The notes beneath the pieces are model-generated. The model searched no databases, had not been told where the DNA came from, and worked only from the letters and a program-made list of their open reading frames with translations. From the NCBI GenBank assembly GCA_039984955.1, contig JBDWTN010000005.1:496001-560000 (forward strand): a DNA stretch of 64,000 nucleotides, given 5' to 3'. The first letter of the stretch is position 1. Each line of letters opens with the position of its first letter. Source of the DNA: Marinobacter alexandrii. Its GTDB lineage: Bacteria; Bacteroidota; Bacteroidia; Cytophagales; Cyclobacteriaceae. The position numbers and the translations under genes are program-made. Shown piece after piece: positions 1 to 7,669 of the stretch.

Positions 1-849
1 GGAGGTGTTCCTGAACACTACAACTTACCTATCCATCTAGCCATAGAAAATGGGCTCTTTGAAAAGGAAGGCATCCGAATCAAATGGACAGATTTTCCAG
101 GTGGTACTGGCGATATGAAGGAGGCCCTGAGAAATAATGAAAGTGACCTTTGCATCTTATTGACAGAAGGAATAGTTACTGATATTCTAAATGGCAATCC
201 ATCAAAAATTGTAAGTGGCTATGTTAAAACCTCTCTTACCTGGGGTATTCACACGCAAGCGCAAAGCTCTATAACAGACGCTGCGAACATTTTTGATAAA
301 AGCATAGCTATTAGTCGATTTGGATCCGGCTCACACCTGATGCCTATTGTGAATGCCATGATGAGTGATCAAAGCATAGATGCTGGTCAGTTTGTAGAAA
401 TAGGAAATATAGATGGAGCCATTTCTTCGTTAAATGAGGGGGCTACAGAAATTTTCTATTGGGAAAAATTTACAACTAAGCCTTATCTGGAGAAAGGGCG
501 GCTAAAAAGAATAGGTGAGTTTATTTCTCCATGGCCCTGCTTTATGATTGCAGCTACGAATAATATCATTGAAAAAGATGCCGAGCTGATCAATAAAGTC
601 TTAAAGATCATTCATAAAGGCAATAGCCTATTTATGGAGCTGAAAAATGCTCTAAACATAGTTTCTAAAAGGTATGACCTTGACACGAAGGACGCAGCAA
701 GATGGTATCATGCAACAGAATGGTCCGTAAATGGATGGGTAAGTAACAAAATGCTTGAAGGAGTACTTTATTCGCTGAAGGAGGCTTCAATTGTTCCGGA
801 AGTGGCCACCACTGAAGGTATTATTTGGAAACAAAATGAACGTAAATAA
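1..849 (+). CDS. Periplasmic-binding-fold (NMT1/ThiY-like) substrate-binding protein, 5' end missing
   Basis: The reading frame is open from base 1, so the gene starts before the window and 282 C-terminal residues are visible. The visible N-terminal part (VPEHYNLPIHLAIENGLF, then EKEGI and GGTGDM) is the typical opening of type 2 periplasmic-binding domains of the NMT1/THI5 and nitrate/sulfonate/taurine families: a ligand pocket, 'A-x-ENGLF' and a glycine turn. Later segments (SRFGSGSHLMPI; YWEKFTTKPY) fit the same fold. No signal peptide can be judged because the N-terminus is missing. No permease or ATPase gene follows; the next gene is convergent and a hairpin lies in between. The ligand cannot be named. 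The family is fairly sure, transport function is only possible. Confidence 0.7.
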   Translation, partial: GGVPEHYNLPIHLAIENGLFEKEGIRIKWTDFPGGTGDMKEALRNNESDLCILLTEGIVTDILNGNPSKIVSGYVKTSLTWGIHTQAQSSITDAANIFDKSIAISRFGSGSHLMPIVNAMMSDQSIDAGQFVEIGNIDGAISSLNEGATEIFYWEKFTTKPYLEKGRLKRIGEFISPWPCFMIAATNNIIEKDAELINKVLKIIHKGNSLFMELKNALNIVSKRYDLDTKDAARWYHATEWSVNGWVSNKMLEGVLYSLKEASIVPEVATTEGIIWKQNERK

Positions 850-880
850 AAAGCCCCCATCAATTAAGACAAAGGCTTTT
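849..880 (-). terminator. Rho-independent terminator between convergent genes
   Basis: A 7-bp stem AAAAGCC / GGCTTTT with a loop of about 18 nt overlaps the end of the upstream plus-strand gene. Read on the minus strand the stem is followed by TTTTTATTTA, so it best serves the pentapeptide gene that ends at 924. It may also act for the plus-strand gene. Confidence 0.55.
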
Positions 881-923
881 GTAGTCACGAGTTGGTATTC
901 GTGTATATATATATGAAGAGAGA

Positions 924-1661
924 TTAATTTTGATTTTCGATCAAATAAGATGTGAAGCTCTGTCCGTTGATCTTCGTGTACTTAGCGTCCACATCATCGC
1001 GTACATCTAACCCTGCAATATCGAAATCGCCACGAGCTTTCATGTATTTAATATTCCAGGATTCTTTAAAAGTTGCATTCTTAAAGCTGGCCCCTTCATC
1101 AAATTCAGCATACTTAAATGTGGCATCATCTTCAAATTTCACTTCTGAGAAATCCGCTTTTTCATCAAATTCAGCATATTTAAAAGTGGTTTCTCTTTGA
1201 AACTCAGATCCTGAAAAGTCTGCTTTTCCGTCAAAGTCAGAGTATTTGAACATTGAGTTTCTTTGGAAATTACAGTTTTGGAAAATAACATCTTTATCAA
1301 AGTCAGCAGTAAATGTGTATCCTGATCTTTCGTCATGGATATATGCCAAAACATCTTCTTCGAAAGTACAATTCTTAAAAGAGACATTCACACCAATAGA
1401 TTCTTCTACAGTATTGCTTCCTCCATTATTCCACCACTTTGACTTCCTTGGTAAGTCAGGCATTTTTTCTGCCATGTAGGTAAAATCCAGTTCACCAACG
1501 ATTGTTGCATTTTCGTAAGAGATAGATTTTCCTTCTCGTATATCTTCCATTATCTGAGAAGCACTAACAGAAGTTTGAGCAAATCCACGAATGACAAAGA
1601 TGCCAAATAGCAAAAGCATTGCGATTCGTAGTTTAGTTGAGAGTGATTCTGATATTTCCAT
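924..1661 (-). CDS. Secreted pentapeptide-repeat protein
   Basis: 245 residues. An N-terminal hydrophobic segment (IAMLLLFGIFVIRGFAQ, about residues 13-29) looks like a signal peptide with cleavage after a FAQ motif. From about residue 90 to 215 the chain is a run of pentapeptide-like repeats of the A(D/N)Fxx type, such as FKYAEFDEKADFS repeated in near-identical form, which should fold as a right-handed quadrilateral beta-helix. Cys at 'KNCTFEED' and 'QNCNFQ' fit inward positions. Most characterised pentapeptide proteins are cytoplasmic or membrane bound, so export to the periplasm or surface is somewhat unusual. Cargo or partner unknown. It is monocistronic: a terminator follows and a long gap precedes it. 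Confidence 0.8.
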   Translation of the reverse strand: MEISESLSTKLRIAMLLLFGIFVIRGFAQTSVSASQIMEDIREGKSISYENATIVGELDFTYMAEKMPDLPRKSKWWNNGGSNTVEESIGVNVSFKNCTFEEDVLAYIHDERSGYTFTADFDKDVIFQNCNFQRNSMFKYSDFDGKADFSGSEFQRETTFKYAEFDEKADFSEVKFEDDATFKYAEFDEGASFKNATFKESWNIKYMKARGDFDIAGLDVRDDVDAKYTKINGQSFTSYLIENQN

Positions 1662-1832
1662 GTCTTTAATTTTCAGGTGTTGTACTTATTAGATGCAGCT
1701 TTGAAGAAAAAGTTGCATCACAATAGAAATACTTCTAAAAAACTTAATAGTTACATTCCTCCCGGAGATCGGTTAAAACCTCGGGTTCAATGGCAATAGA
1801 AATTAGTATGAATGAAGTGATTGCTTAAAAAT

Positions 1833-1861
1833 CCCAAAGGCGAGGGACACTCGCCTTTGGG
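1833..1861 (-). terminator. Perfect 12-bp hairpin, likely terminator
   Basis: CCCAAAGGCGAG pairs perfectly with CTCGCCTTTGGG across a 5-nt loop. On the minus strand it is followed by ATTTTTAAG, so it would end a transcript coming from the gap to its right rather than from any recognised gene. Confidence 0.5.
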
Positions 1862-1989
1862 TTGGTGTGGTCAGTAATACATAGATTAAAGATCCAATCT
1901 AACCACCTACAATGACTTAGTTCTTAATCTAAGCCATATTTAAGTTATTCAAAATCAACATCAATCCAAAGAAGAATATTGATTAAATA

Positions 1990-2014
1990 AAAAACCCTTA
2001 TCGTGAGATAAGGG
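1990..2014 (-). terminator. 8-bp hairpin with T-tract, likely terminator
   Basis: CCCTTATC and GATAAGGG form a perfect stem with a 4-nt loop at 1995-2014. The minus strand continues with TTTTTTA. It lies 57 nt downstream of the small minus-strand ORF ending at 2071. Confidence 0.5.
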
Positions 2015-2516
2015 CTTGGTATACTTAGTGATAAGTATGAAGAGGTTCTTTATGTGGGCAATGTTTCCTATTAAAATGTATCTGCGTATGCCCAGAGGAC
2101 AAACATCGTAATGAGTATAATCATACTCAAGCGTATTTTGATAGTTGATGATTTTGATAGTTCCAAGGCGATTATGTTTTCTAAGTTTTTATAGTTGTGA
2201 TATGAGTACAAAGAAAACACAGTTTTGGTTATCGATTATCGATTCAAAATGAATTATATATTAATATTTTGAGTGTTCATCGAAATAATCAATTAACAAC
2301 AGTCAATCAAGGTTGATGAAACAGAATAAAATTTTGATTTGATAATTCTCATGAGCTTGCGAGTCTTTCAATCTATTGAAATAGTAAACTAAAGTTCGCT
2401 TATTGACAATTAGTGCCGGAGATATTGATAATGCCGGAAATAGCCTAGACATATTAGTCACTAATTCTGACTGAATAAACTATTGCTATATCAAGGAGCC
2501 GAAATCAATTCAAGAG

Positions 2517-2548
2517 AAAAGCCCCTGCCCTAAGGGACAGAGGCTTTA
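2517..2548. terminator. Imperfect hairpin, possible terminator
   Basis: AAAAGCCcCTGcCC pairs with GGgaCAGaGGCTTT around a TAA loop. On the minus strand it ends in CTTTTCTCTT. No recognised gene ends here on either strand. Confidence 0.35.
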
Positions 2549-2733
2549 TCATCAACCTAACCTAACTAACTCAACTATGTTCATTTAAAAATCATGCTAT
2601 CTCTAGTATGACAATAAGGATGCCAGTATTTCTTAAAAAATGTTAATTACCACTCATCGTATTTTAACTATTCGACGAGTGGATTCTTAACTTGAAGTTT
2701 TTCAGTTAACTTCTATTTCATAACCAGTTTTTT

Positions 2734-4077
2734 TTGTCACTAACGTCTGAAAATCGATTTAACTTAATCTTATTAAAGTTTAAGGAACCTCTGGAAAAGA
2801 GATACATGCTCAACCGGATGGATCAGGATATCTATGGCTTCAAACTGATGTTTGGCACTCTACTCTTGGTCAACCCACTCCTTATATTTCTCGACATATC
2901 CAGGTTTGAAGATCCCTACAATTCCATTGGTGTCAGGTTTTCACTCGAGGTTATTTTGATTATTATTTTCATCTCAAGTCACCGGATAAAGGGTGGCGAT
3001 ATCTTACGATATCAATCACTTTTCTTTCTTTCATCTACAGCTGTTTATCTTTTTCTTCTTGCCGCTGACTATATCCTCAAGGAGGATATATATGCTTTGT
3101 TCATTCCAAATGTTACAACCATTACGGTCATCATCAATGCTTCATTTATTGGATTGAGGTTCAGGCATTCAATCCTTATAAATGTCTTAATGCTAACGCT
3201 ATATACTGTGTATGCTTATACGCTATCAAGTCAAGTAGCACACCAAGGTCAGGTAGTCTATATGTTTGTTTTTTACATAATTGCAACTATACTCAGCTAT
3301 TTATTTGAGCGTAAAAACAGGGAATTATTTCTAAAGAATGAGGAAATTGAAGAGAAGACTGGGACGATTCTTATCAAAAACATCAAACTTCAAAGAGAAA
3401 ATGACATCAAAGATTCGTTGATATCCATTCTGTCTCATGATGTAAAAGGACCGCTAACGACTTTAGAGTCATTATTAAAGTTGAAAGAAGATAAATTAAT
3501 GAGCGATGCAGAATTATTTGCTCATTTTGATAGACTTAGCTCCACAGTAGGTAAAATACGTCAATTCACTGAGCGAACTATTCTATGGGTAAAATCCCAG
3601 ATGGATGGATTTAAGGTCACCAAAAAACCTACGAAGATATTCACCTTAATTTCAGATATCATCGGCCTTTTATCAAATGAAGTGGAGGGCAAACAAATAG
3701 CCATCGAAAATCAAATATCTAAGGATACGCTACTTGACGTTGACGCTGAGATGTTTTCCATCGTAATCAGAAACCTCCTGAACAATGCTGTTAAATTCAG
3801 CAACGCTCATTCTACTGTTACCATTGAAGACTCTAAGACATATAATTCTTACCGTATTCATGTACGAGACAATGGTGTAGGTGTTCCTGAATCGAAAAAA
3901 TCTTCCATTTTCACCCTGGATGAGCTTGTTACTGAAGGAACGAAAAAAGAAAAAGGAACAGGACTTGGATTATCCTTATGCTATAACATAATGAAGAAGC
4001 TTGATGGACAATTAACTTTCGTATCAGAGGAGAATGAAGGATCTACTTTCACCATGATCTTTCCGACCAACACATGA
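2734..4077 (+). CDS. Membrane-bound sensor histidine kinase (orphan)
   Basis: 447 residues from a TTG at 2734. An in-frame ATG at 2806 (MLNRMDQDIYGF) is a plausible shorter start, and no Shine-Dalgarno is seen at either. Six hydrophobic segments span about residues 30-195, followed by a helical linker. The H-box is ILSHDVKGPLTTLES with phospho-acceptor His235. The ATPase domain shows the N-box NLLNNAVKFSN, G1 box DNGVGVPE and G2 box GTGLGLSLCYNIM. There are no periplasmic sensor, PAS or receiver domains. No response regulator gene is adjacent, so the partner is unknown. The stop codon abuts that of the convergent addB-like gene with no gap. The N-terminal membrane region probably senses the signal, as in MASE-type inputs. 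Confidence 0.85.
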   Translation: MSLTSENRFNLILLKFKEPLEKRYMLNRMDQDIYGFKLMFGTLLLVNPLLIFLDISRFEDPYNSIGVRFSLEVILIIIFISSHRIKGGDILRYQSLFFLSSTAVYLFLLAADYILKEDIYALFIPNVTTITVIINASFIGLRFRHSILINVLMLTLYTVYAYTLSSQVAHQGQVVYMFVFYIIATILSYLFERKNRELFLKNEEIEEKTGTILIKNIKLQRENDIKDSLISILSHDVKGPLTTLESLLKLKEDKLMSDAELFAHFDRLSSTVGKIRQFTERTILWVKSQMDGFKVTKKPTKIFTLISDIIGLLSNEVEGKQIAIENQISKDTLLDVDAEMFSIVIRNLLNNAVKFSNAHSTVTIEDSKTYNSYRIHVRDNGVGVPESKKSSIFTLDELVTEGTKKEKGTGLGLSLCYNIMKKLDGQLTFVSEENEGSTFTMIFPTNT

Positions 4078-6945
4078 TTATCGTTCGCAGATTCCTTTAA
4101 AATCACAGAACGTACATTTCTTCAAGTCCTCCGTTTGATCAAAGGATTGGTCCTTACTGAAAATTTCTTCTAGCAGTTCCTTCATTTTATCCTCGAACGG
4201 AGGAAGGAAAGCTCTTGAATCAGCAATTGGATTACCATTGGTTTTGAGTCGGTAATCAAAATCTGATTGGAAGAATTGCTTGATATTGATTAACCCTGGA
4301 ACGATGGCATTGTCTTGTCCATACTTAGAGGCATAAAGCCATGCATAAAAAAAGGTTTGATAACCAGCCTTCCGACCAGCTTGATATTTATAGTACACAT
4401 CCGGATTGAAGATGTTATCAAATGAGCCAATCTCCGTTTCATCTCTTCCGGTTTTGTAATCAATAACTCGAACAGTATCGTCTTTTTTGTCCACCCGATC
4501 GATATCAGCCCCAAGTTTCACATTGATCTTGCTTTCATTTGGATTGATTTCAATAAATCGTTCGTACTTGTCTTCAGCTTCAAGGCTTACAATCTCGAAA
4601 GGCACATATTTCTTATCCATCTCGATTAGCTGTTTCACAAACTTTCGAATAATCTCAGCCATCACGACATTTCGATCTTTGAATTCGAAACGTTTCTTTC
4701 CCTTCATTCCAAACTCTGCTTTAAATGCCTTCTCCATTGCCCCATCTATAGAGCTTTCCATGCGGAAGAAATCATTCTCATCTATGATTCGTGATCCTTT
4801 CTCATTCATGGTATCCAAATAGAGATACTCTAAGGTTCTGTGTAAGGCATTTCCAAAATGACGTGCATCCAGGTGGTCACTCATCTCATCTCCTGAGAAA
4901 AGTCTCAATACATAGCGGAAATAAAATTTTAATCTACAATCCAAATAGATGTTTAGCGCTGAAGCGGATAATCTTCGTTGATCCATTTCAGGAACTCCAT
5001 CTGTGTAAATAGCAAGCTTATCCAATACCTCTTGAGAGGTATCAATGGAAATAGATTTGATCTCGTTCACCTGGATTGAATTGCTTAGCTTTTTACGTCT
5101 CACATCCAGCCCACTTTCCAATTCTATTTGACGAATAAACCGGCTGACTTCTCCACTCATGCCGAAATCTGCATACATATTGTAGTAGAATGAAAGCTGT
5201 TGAGAGTGCTGGAATAGTCTGTAAAACAAGTAAGCATAGATGGAGTCTTGCGTCTCGAACGTAGGCAGATCAAATGCTTTTCGAATACGATATGGTATAA
5301 AAGAACCTACTTTCTGAGAAGCAGGAAAGATGTCTTCATTCATGTTAAGCATTAGTAAATGCTTGAAATCCAAGTTTCGTGTCTCCAATACCCCCATCAC
5401 CTGCAGTCCTACAACTGGCTCCCCTGTAAATGGAATCTTGACAGATCTTGTAGCTTTTCTAAAAAGACTTTTAAACGTCTTGCTATCTATAGCTGTCGTT
5501 TGCATCTCCAGAATCTCATTCAGCCTAGACAATAGCTGCTGAAAGTGGTACAGGTATTCTCGCTCAAGTCCAAAACGCTCCACCACTTGATCTCCAAGTA
5601 CAGAGATAATTTCTTGTAAGTACACAGCAAGGCTGTTCTTTTCTCCTACTTGCCTAAAGATCGTATTGAGTACCGTAGATTGTATTCCTTGAATCTCTTT
5701 TTGGAAAACCCGTATTTGGTTTTTCTTTTTGATCTCACTAATCAACTTATCCAATGGGTTCTTGTCTTCTTTGTAGAGATACGGATGGCTGAGAATATCA
5801 ATCGTTGGCTTATGATAAAATGAAAGTCCGTTTTCTGGTGAAAGACTTGCATGCTCCTGCAACTCAATAGCAGCCTCCAGTAATCCAAACAAAGGCGTAT
5901 CCTTGAGTGGGTAACCCATGGTTACATTCAGCTTGTCTATTCTATCAGGAATAGCATTCAATACTGGGAAGAGCATATAGTCTTGAGGAAGCACAATGAC
6001 AATCTCTTCCTTCTTGGCTCCTTCTTCCATCAGTCGATCAACCTCCTCTCCTATTAATTTGGCTTGTCCTACTTCAAGTGAAACACCGGTGACTTCTACT
6101 TCTTTAGGTTTTGCTATTTTATTTGGAAGCGGATTAGGAAAGCTTGTACCAAGTATTGGATCTTTTGCATACTTACGCAAAAAATCACCAGCTTCCTGAT
6201 TGGTATCAGACACGTAGTAGGTGTCAATATCCCATAAAACTTCTGCATTGAACTTAGAGATAAAGTGCTTGATCAACGATTCCTCGGCTGGAGTCAATGC
6301 ATTGAATCCTGCAAAGATAAGAGGCTTGCTTTCGTCATAGTTGATGACATCCAAGTTATCTACCAGATCTCGATAAACATGAGAAGCATAGCCAATTCCT
6401 TGTTTTCTGATTCGCTCTTTGAAAGTGGTGTAAACAGGCATTAGAATACGCCACGTCTCCACAAATTGTTCCTGTGTTCTCGTCGCAGTAGGTAAAAATT
6501 CTTGCCAGAACTTCTTGATTATTTTCTCTTGTTCTTCATCCAAGAAATAAAAGTCTTCAGCCAACTGACGATCATCTTTGACATAAGTGAACAGTTGCTC
6601 TGGGCTGACCAGATAATGATCCACTTCTTCAAAATCCTTTAGAAGCATTTCCCCCCAGAAGTAAAACGACTCAAAACCCTCTGCCTGTGCCTGATGAATT
6701 TTGAAAGATTCAAACAACTCAAAAATAAGTGTTAGTGGATCTGTCTTCCTGGTATCTGAAAAGGTGAAAAGGAAATCTTCCAAACTCAATGTAGCAGGCG
6801 ACCAAACAGGTTTATCTACTTTCTGAGAAAGGTGTTTCTTCAAGAATAGTCCAGCTCTTCTATTGGGGAATACGACCGTACAATCACCTAAATGATCTTG
6901 ATGATGTGAAAGTAAATGATCGGCTACTTGGAAGAGGAAGGACAT
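4078..6945 (-). CDS. addB: AddB-like PD-(D/E)XK nuclease subunit of a double-strand-break repair helicase-nuclease
   Basis: 955 residues, close to the usual size of Bacteroidota AddB-like proteins. The N-terminus carries the degenerate nucleotide-binding motif FPNRRAGLFLKKHL. The C-terminal RecB-type nuclease shows GADIDRVDK, then VIDYKTGRDE (catalytic Asp, Asp-Tyr-Lys). Four cysteines, one in LDCRLKFYFRYVLRLF and three in CTFCDFKGICER, match the Fe-S staple of AddB. Known role: with AddA it resects DNA ends and loads RecA at double-strand breaks. The addA-like gene lies upstream on the same strand, separated by a small GIY-YIG nuclease gene and repeats that look inserted. The gene symbol rests on motifs and synteny. 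Confidence 0.85.
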   Translation of the reverse strand: MSFLFQVADHLLSHHQDHLGDCTVVFPNRRAGLFLKKHLSQKVDKPVWSPATLSLEDFLFTFSDTRKTDPLTLIFELFESFKIHQAQAEGFESFYFWGEMLLKDFEEVDHYLVSPEQLFTYVKDDRQLAEDFYFLDEEQEKIIKKFWQEFLPTATRTQEQFVETWRILMPVYTTFKERIRKQGIGYASHVYRDLVDNLDVINYDESKPLIFAGFNALTPAEESLIKHFISKFNAEVLWDIDTYYVSDTNQEAGDFLRKYAKDPILGTSFPNPLPNKIAKPKEVEVTGVSLEVGQAKLIGEEVDRLMEEGAKKEEIVIVLPQDYMLFPVLNAIPDRIDKLNVTMGYPLKDTPLFGLLEAAIELQEHASLSPENGLSFYHKPTIDILSHPYLYKEDKNPLDKLISEIKKKNQIRVFQKEIQGIQSTVLNTIFRQVGEKNSLAVYLQEIISVLGDQVVERFGLEREYLYHFQQLLSRLNEILEMQTTAIDSKTFKSLFRKATRSVKIPFTGEPVVGLQVMGVLETRNLDFKHLLMLNMNEDIFPASQKVGSFIPYRIRKAFDLPTFETQDSIYAYLFYRLFQHSQQLSFYYNMYADFGMSGEVSRFIRQIELESGLDVRRKKLSNSIQVNEIKSISIDTSQEVLDKLAIYTDGVPEMDQRRLSASALNIYLDCRLKFYFRYVLRLFSGDEMSDHLDARHFGNALHRTLEYLYLDTMNEKGSRIIDENDFFRMESSIDGAMEKAFKAEFGMKGKKRFEFKDRNVVMAEIIRKFVKQLIEMDKKYVPFEIVSLEAEDKYERFIEINPNESKINVKLGADIDRVDKKDDTVRVIDYKTGRDETEIGSFDNIFNPDVYYKYQAGRKAGYQTFFYAWLYASKYGQDNAIVPGLINIKQFFQSDFDYRLKTNGNPIADSRAFLPPFEDKMKELLEEIFSKDQSFDQTEDLKKCTFCDFKGICER

Positions 6946-7035
6946 GTAGCAAGGTTAGTGAATTCACTAAAATTTAATGCTTGAAAATATGCTTTTCCTT
7001 TTAATAGGTCGTTTTAAGTTTTCGGAAAAAATGAA

Positions 7036-7091
7036 AGATGCCGGAATAAATTCAGCAAAGGCAACTTTCCCACACTTGTTGCGGGATCTTC
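7036..7091. repeat. Compound palindromic repeat, copy 1
   Basis: It begins ATGCCGGAATAAATTCAGCA, an imperfect palindrome, and ends with a second element CACACTTGTTGCGGGATCTTC. The same two-part architecture recurs at 7551-7609, on the other side of the GIY-YIG gene. Confidence 0.7.
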
Positions 7092-7218
7092 GACAGTGAT
7101 TGATTCAAGTCTCATAATAAGATCACTCTAATCTATTTAGATCAATGACTTTTTAAATTCAATCTTTAAGAACTTTAGATTTACAAACTGGGATTATTGA
7201 TTTATAAATCTTAACGGA

Positions 7219-7242
7219 AGATGCCGGAATAAATCCGGCAAG
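7219..7242. repeat. Palindromic repeat, copy 2
   Basis: GATGCCGGAATAAATCCGGC contains the perfect stem GCCGGA / TCCGGC with loop ATAAA. It ends at the last base before the stop codon of the GIY-YIG gene. Confidence 0.7.
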
Positions 7243-7539
7243 TTAGGGTTCAAACGGAAACTGATCACTTAAATCGTTCCATTCAGAATTAATGGAGTCT
7301 ACCAAGTTTCTTTTCCATTCTCTCTTATATCGTTTCACTTGATTTTCTCTATGACGAGCTTCATCAGCATCTTCATACTCTTCATAATAAAGCAAAATAT
7401 TACAGTTGTATCTCGCCGTGAATCCTGGAAATAATTTATTCTTATGTTCATACATTCTTCTTCCTAAATCATCCGTAAAGCCAGTATAAAAAACTGTCCT
7501 ACCATGATTGGTCAATATGTATACATAATAGATGTTCAT
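7243..7539 (-). CDS. Small solitary GIY-YIG endonuclease
   Basis: 98 residues from ATG at 7539 (MNIYYVYILTN). The frame stays open further upstream to 7611, but that part simply translates a palindromic repeat, so the shorter start is chosen. The GIY-YIG core is YYVYIL, then FYTGFTDDLGRRMYEHK with the conserved Arg and Glu-His, and ENQVKRYKREWK near the end with the Glu-Asn. This is the UvrC-like/YhbQ-like single-domain group, abundant in Bacteroidota and of unknown role. It sits between addA and addB in the same orientation, bordered by repeats on both sides, which suggests it arrived as a cassette. It may nick the repeats themselves, but this is inference. Confidence 0.85.
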   Translation of the reverse strand: MNIYYVYILTNHGRTVFYTGFTDDLGRRMYEHKNKLFPGFTARYNCNILLYYEEYEDADEARHRENQVKRYKREWKRNLVDSINSEWNDLSDQFPFEP

Positions 7540-7550
7540 TCTTATTTGAA

Positions 7551-7609
7551 AATGCTGGAACAAGTCCGGCAAGTGTACTTCCTGTCCCGCACTTGTTGCG
7601 GGATCTTCC
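7551..7609. repeat. Compound palindromic repeat, copy 3
   Basis: ATGCTGGAACAAGTCCGGCA is followed by a second hairpin, CCCGCA / TGCGGG with loop CTTGT, then ATCTTCC. Same order and orientation of parts as copy 1, so the GIY-YIG gene is flanked by direct repeats of a two-hairpin unit. Confidence 0.7.
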
Positions 7610-7644
7610 ATTTAGTATAATTAATACAGATTGCATCTAATCTA

Positions 7645-7669
7645 AAGATCCCGGAATAAATCCTGGAGG
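7645..7669. repeat. Palindromic repeat, copy 4
   Basis: AGATCCCGGAATAAATCCTGG, a diverged copy directly next to the stop codon of the addA-like gene. Confidence 0.55.

Larger units (their letters stand above)
1662..2733. other. 1.07 kb gap with three hairpins and possible small transcripts
   Basis: No long ORF. It holds three strong inverted repeats (1833-1861, 1995-2014, 2517-2548), of which the first two have a T-rich tail on the minus strand. Between them are short minus-strand ORFs: 2071-2124 encodes a 17-residue hydrophobic peptide beginning MIILITMFVLW, extendable to a GTG at 2218-2220 (49 codons), and another minus-strand ORF starting ATG encodes MNIVELVRLG just before the 2517-2548 hairpin. 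These may be small proteins, leader peptides or small RNAs. None has a convincing ribosome binding site. Around 2413-2440 there are two short copies of TGCCGGA, resembling the repeat units at 7.0-7.7 kb. Confidence 0.3.
6946..7242. other. Intergenic region between addB and the GIY-YIG gene, with palindromic repeats
   Basis: 297 bp without a gene. It holds two of the four TGCCGGA-type palindromic repeats (7036-7091 and 7219-7242) and otherwise AT-rich unique sequence. No clear promoter or ORF. Confidence 0.5.

Noticed and set aside
7540-7611. N-terminal 24-residue extension of the GIY-YIG ORF
   Set aside because: It is the translation of a palindromic repeat; homologues begin at the YYVYIL region and a good ATG is at 7539.
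7036-7669. CRISPR-like array
   Set aside because: Repeats are few, diverged, unevenly spaced and surround a gene; no cas genes nearby.
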